Assembly: GCA_003451715.1 (NCBI GenBank)
Contig: DMJN01000086.1
Coordinates: 1-9,174, forward strand
Source of the DNA: Gammaproteobacteria bacterium
GTDB taxonomy: Bacteria; Pseudomonadota; Gammaproteobacteria; Pseudomonadales; Pseudohongiellaceae
Direction of reading: 5' to 3'
DNA length: 9,174 nucleotides
The position numbers and the translations under genes are program-made. Positions 8,801 to 9,174 of this stretch are shown here, in pieces. A model generated the notes under the pieces. That model was not told where the DNA came from. It saw only the letters and a program-made list of their open reading frames with translations, and searched no databases. Within the stretch, counting starts at the first letter, position 1. The number at the start of each line of letters is the position of its first letter.

Positions 8801-9174
8801 CTTGCCGGCTGGGTAACGATTCCCTATGACAGTACGGATTACTTAGATCTCGACCTCGAGTACCTGCGATTGCCGGGTGATGATGAGGAAATCCCAAACG
8901 ATACCGATGACTCCCTTTCTACAGACGCTGATCTGGAGGAAGAAGAACGCATCGATGTGCTGGCTGATATAGATCCCAGCGAACTGCCACGTATGCACTT
9001 TGCCACCGAAGCGTTCTCCATCGGTTCCCGACCCTACGGTAGTTGGCAATTTACACTCGACCCCACAGCGAGTGGTGCAGAAGTCAACGATCTGGTGTTT
9101 GATTTCAGGGGATTGCGAGTCGGCATGGAAGGACCCTTCGTCGATGGAGGAGAGATCGATGAATATGCTGCCCG
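5834..9174 (+). CDS. yhdP: YhdP family AsmA-like envelope protein (3' end beyond window)
   Basis: YhdP is an AsmA-like protein anchored in the inner membrane. In E. coli it acts with TamB and YdbH in moving phospholipid to the outer membrane. The visible 1113 codons are uninterrupted and run off the right edge; the E. coli protein has 1266 residues. Residues 13-29 (LLLLVVVSLVLIAAYVS) form one membrane anchor, followed by a periplasmic region. The start region GVPVSIQSLTGSFEGFNPSIQVNGLRL is the typical AsmA-type opening. The rest is rich in alternating beta-strands, as expected for a long lipid groove. The middle part, with YRVENGVVNFSEEWPQLQEL (about 590-610) and YLQQAPLGEPLKDTF (about 664-678), resembles the conserved YhdP centre with its FQPDWPAL and PLKDSL stretches. 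An acidic linker lies at about 1016-1045. Position after rng is the same as in E. coli and Pseudomonas, and tldD would be expected next. ATG 5834 is chosen because the membrane anchor follows it closely. Confidence 0.93.
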   Translation, partial: MFAKILKRLYQQLLLLVVVSLVLIAAYVSAGRQFMPAVSGYAEFFEEQIYELTGVPVSIQSLTGSFEGFNPSIQVNGLRLQVANEQQRPSEASALVFESASLRVDIPRSIWQRRWVLADFVIESLEIDVEQTAEGAWQLSGVNLGGTGTASLDNLFQTFQRFSTLNLRNVAINVQTNTANSFTLENGSATIQNLGQSHFLHINANLQQSSEQIAFSFEIEGDELADIDGQIHVDIPGSDYSALFSGQQIAGYSVEELVGGGGFWLTLREGQITGGVTDTEIDSITLLTEQSPAISLQNISGIASLERDFEADSWELAMSDMSVNWEEHFWRPFNLYVRLQPDVSLTARMDNIDLALVSEFAANSGYLDSDAQQQIQQYSPGGALENFSLYFPFAGAANQHLLVKSNVAGVELGSVSGSPNMWGINGYIEVDYDNDSRQALGLAEVESDEFSINIPSVFTDVWDYSFVNGSLGFRVDLSNGQEVKLVSGMIVAESDAVDGHAQFTSTINRYPDGEREARMELLVGAQRVDAEQKSLYLPDGPNISGSLRASMEWLDDAIQDGDVYDSGVIYRGSTVRGSDPVTKTFQSFYRVENGVVNFSEEWPQLQELSAYVVTDDNKINIEVFNGSSLGIEMESVSGEIRRDETGANWLTLGGTAAGLTSRGLNYLQQAPLGEPLKDTFANWQAEGELVADIDVAVPLNRPENDTAVRLEIVVTDNRISIPDYALDVDQLSGPIIFDTKLGLEESSLSGQLFDGPVELTLSSQLIDGSEGEIATILVDADGTSSPEELAQWPLQSGFVRDLLARASGEIDFNASLSIDQRDNAEVRNTLVIESDLMGASLVLPTPFNKSASSSLPLRVDLEFGEQQVVSGNLGSVLAFDLALLDGMVVDGVVYVGEGAPDSAALGDSETEGLVVVGELNRFELEQWIDFFGGISSAENPAQGFANNVAFVDVMIDNFVFYEQQLTDVAMRIEPDEIDQGWLTRLNSDSLAGWVTIPYDSTDYLDLDLEYLRLPGDDEEIPNDTDDSLSTDADLEEEERIDVLADIDPSELPRMHFATEAFSIGSRPYGSWQFTLDPTASGAEVNDLVFDFRGLRVGMEGPFVDGGEIDEYAA

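Overview
The window is a chromosomal housekeeping segment from a gammaproteobacterium. The order gatA-gatC (leftward), then mreB-mreC-mreD-maf-rng-yhdP (rightward), is the arrangement I know from Pseudomonas and related marine gammaproteobacteria. A GatCAB operon next to mreB argues against Enterobacteriaceae, which have no GatCAB. Base composition and codon use look even throughout. I see no insertion sequence, phage gene, tRNA, rRNA, CRISPR array or other sign of transfer.

Layout: positions 1-696 hold the start of gatA and all of gatC on the minus strand, coding for two subunits of the tRNA-dependent amidotransferase. Positions 697-972 are a divergent control region with a good sigma70-type promoter facing gatC. 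Positions 973-3553 hold mreB, mreC and mreD, which encode the cytoskeletal filament and two membrane partners that direct lateral cell-wall synthesis. Positions 3575-4186 hold maf, a nucleotide pyrophosphatase. Positions 4179-5669 hold rng (RNase G), interrupted by one in-frame TGA. Position 5834 to the right edge is the first 1113 codons of yhdP, an AsmA-like protein linked to lipid transport to the outer membrane. The mre genes, maf and rng are tightly packed, and together with yhdP they link envelope growth with RNA and nucleotide housekeeping.

Two points break an otherwise textbook locus. First, rng codon 48, an arginine in the family, reads TGA. It is one C-to-T change from CGA, and the frame is otherwise intact on both sides. 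Second, mreC has no ATG, GTG or TTG where its conserved N-terminus begins. Homology runs 26 codons upstream of the first in-frame ATG and the only near-cognate codon in the right place is ATC. Each could be a one-base consensus error, a real mutation or unusual translation; the sequence alone cannot decide. A consensus TATAAT sits in the loop of an inverted repeat in the mreB-mreC gap and may be a separate mreCD promoter.

I found no convincing undescribed multi-gene system here.
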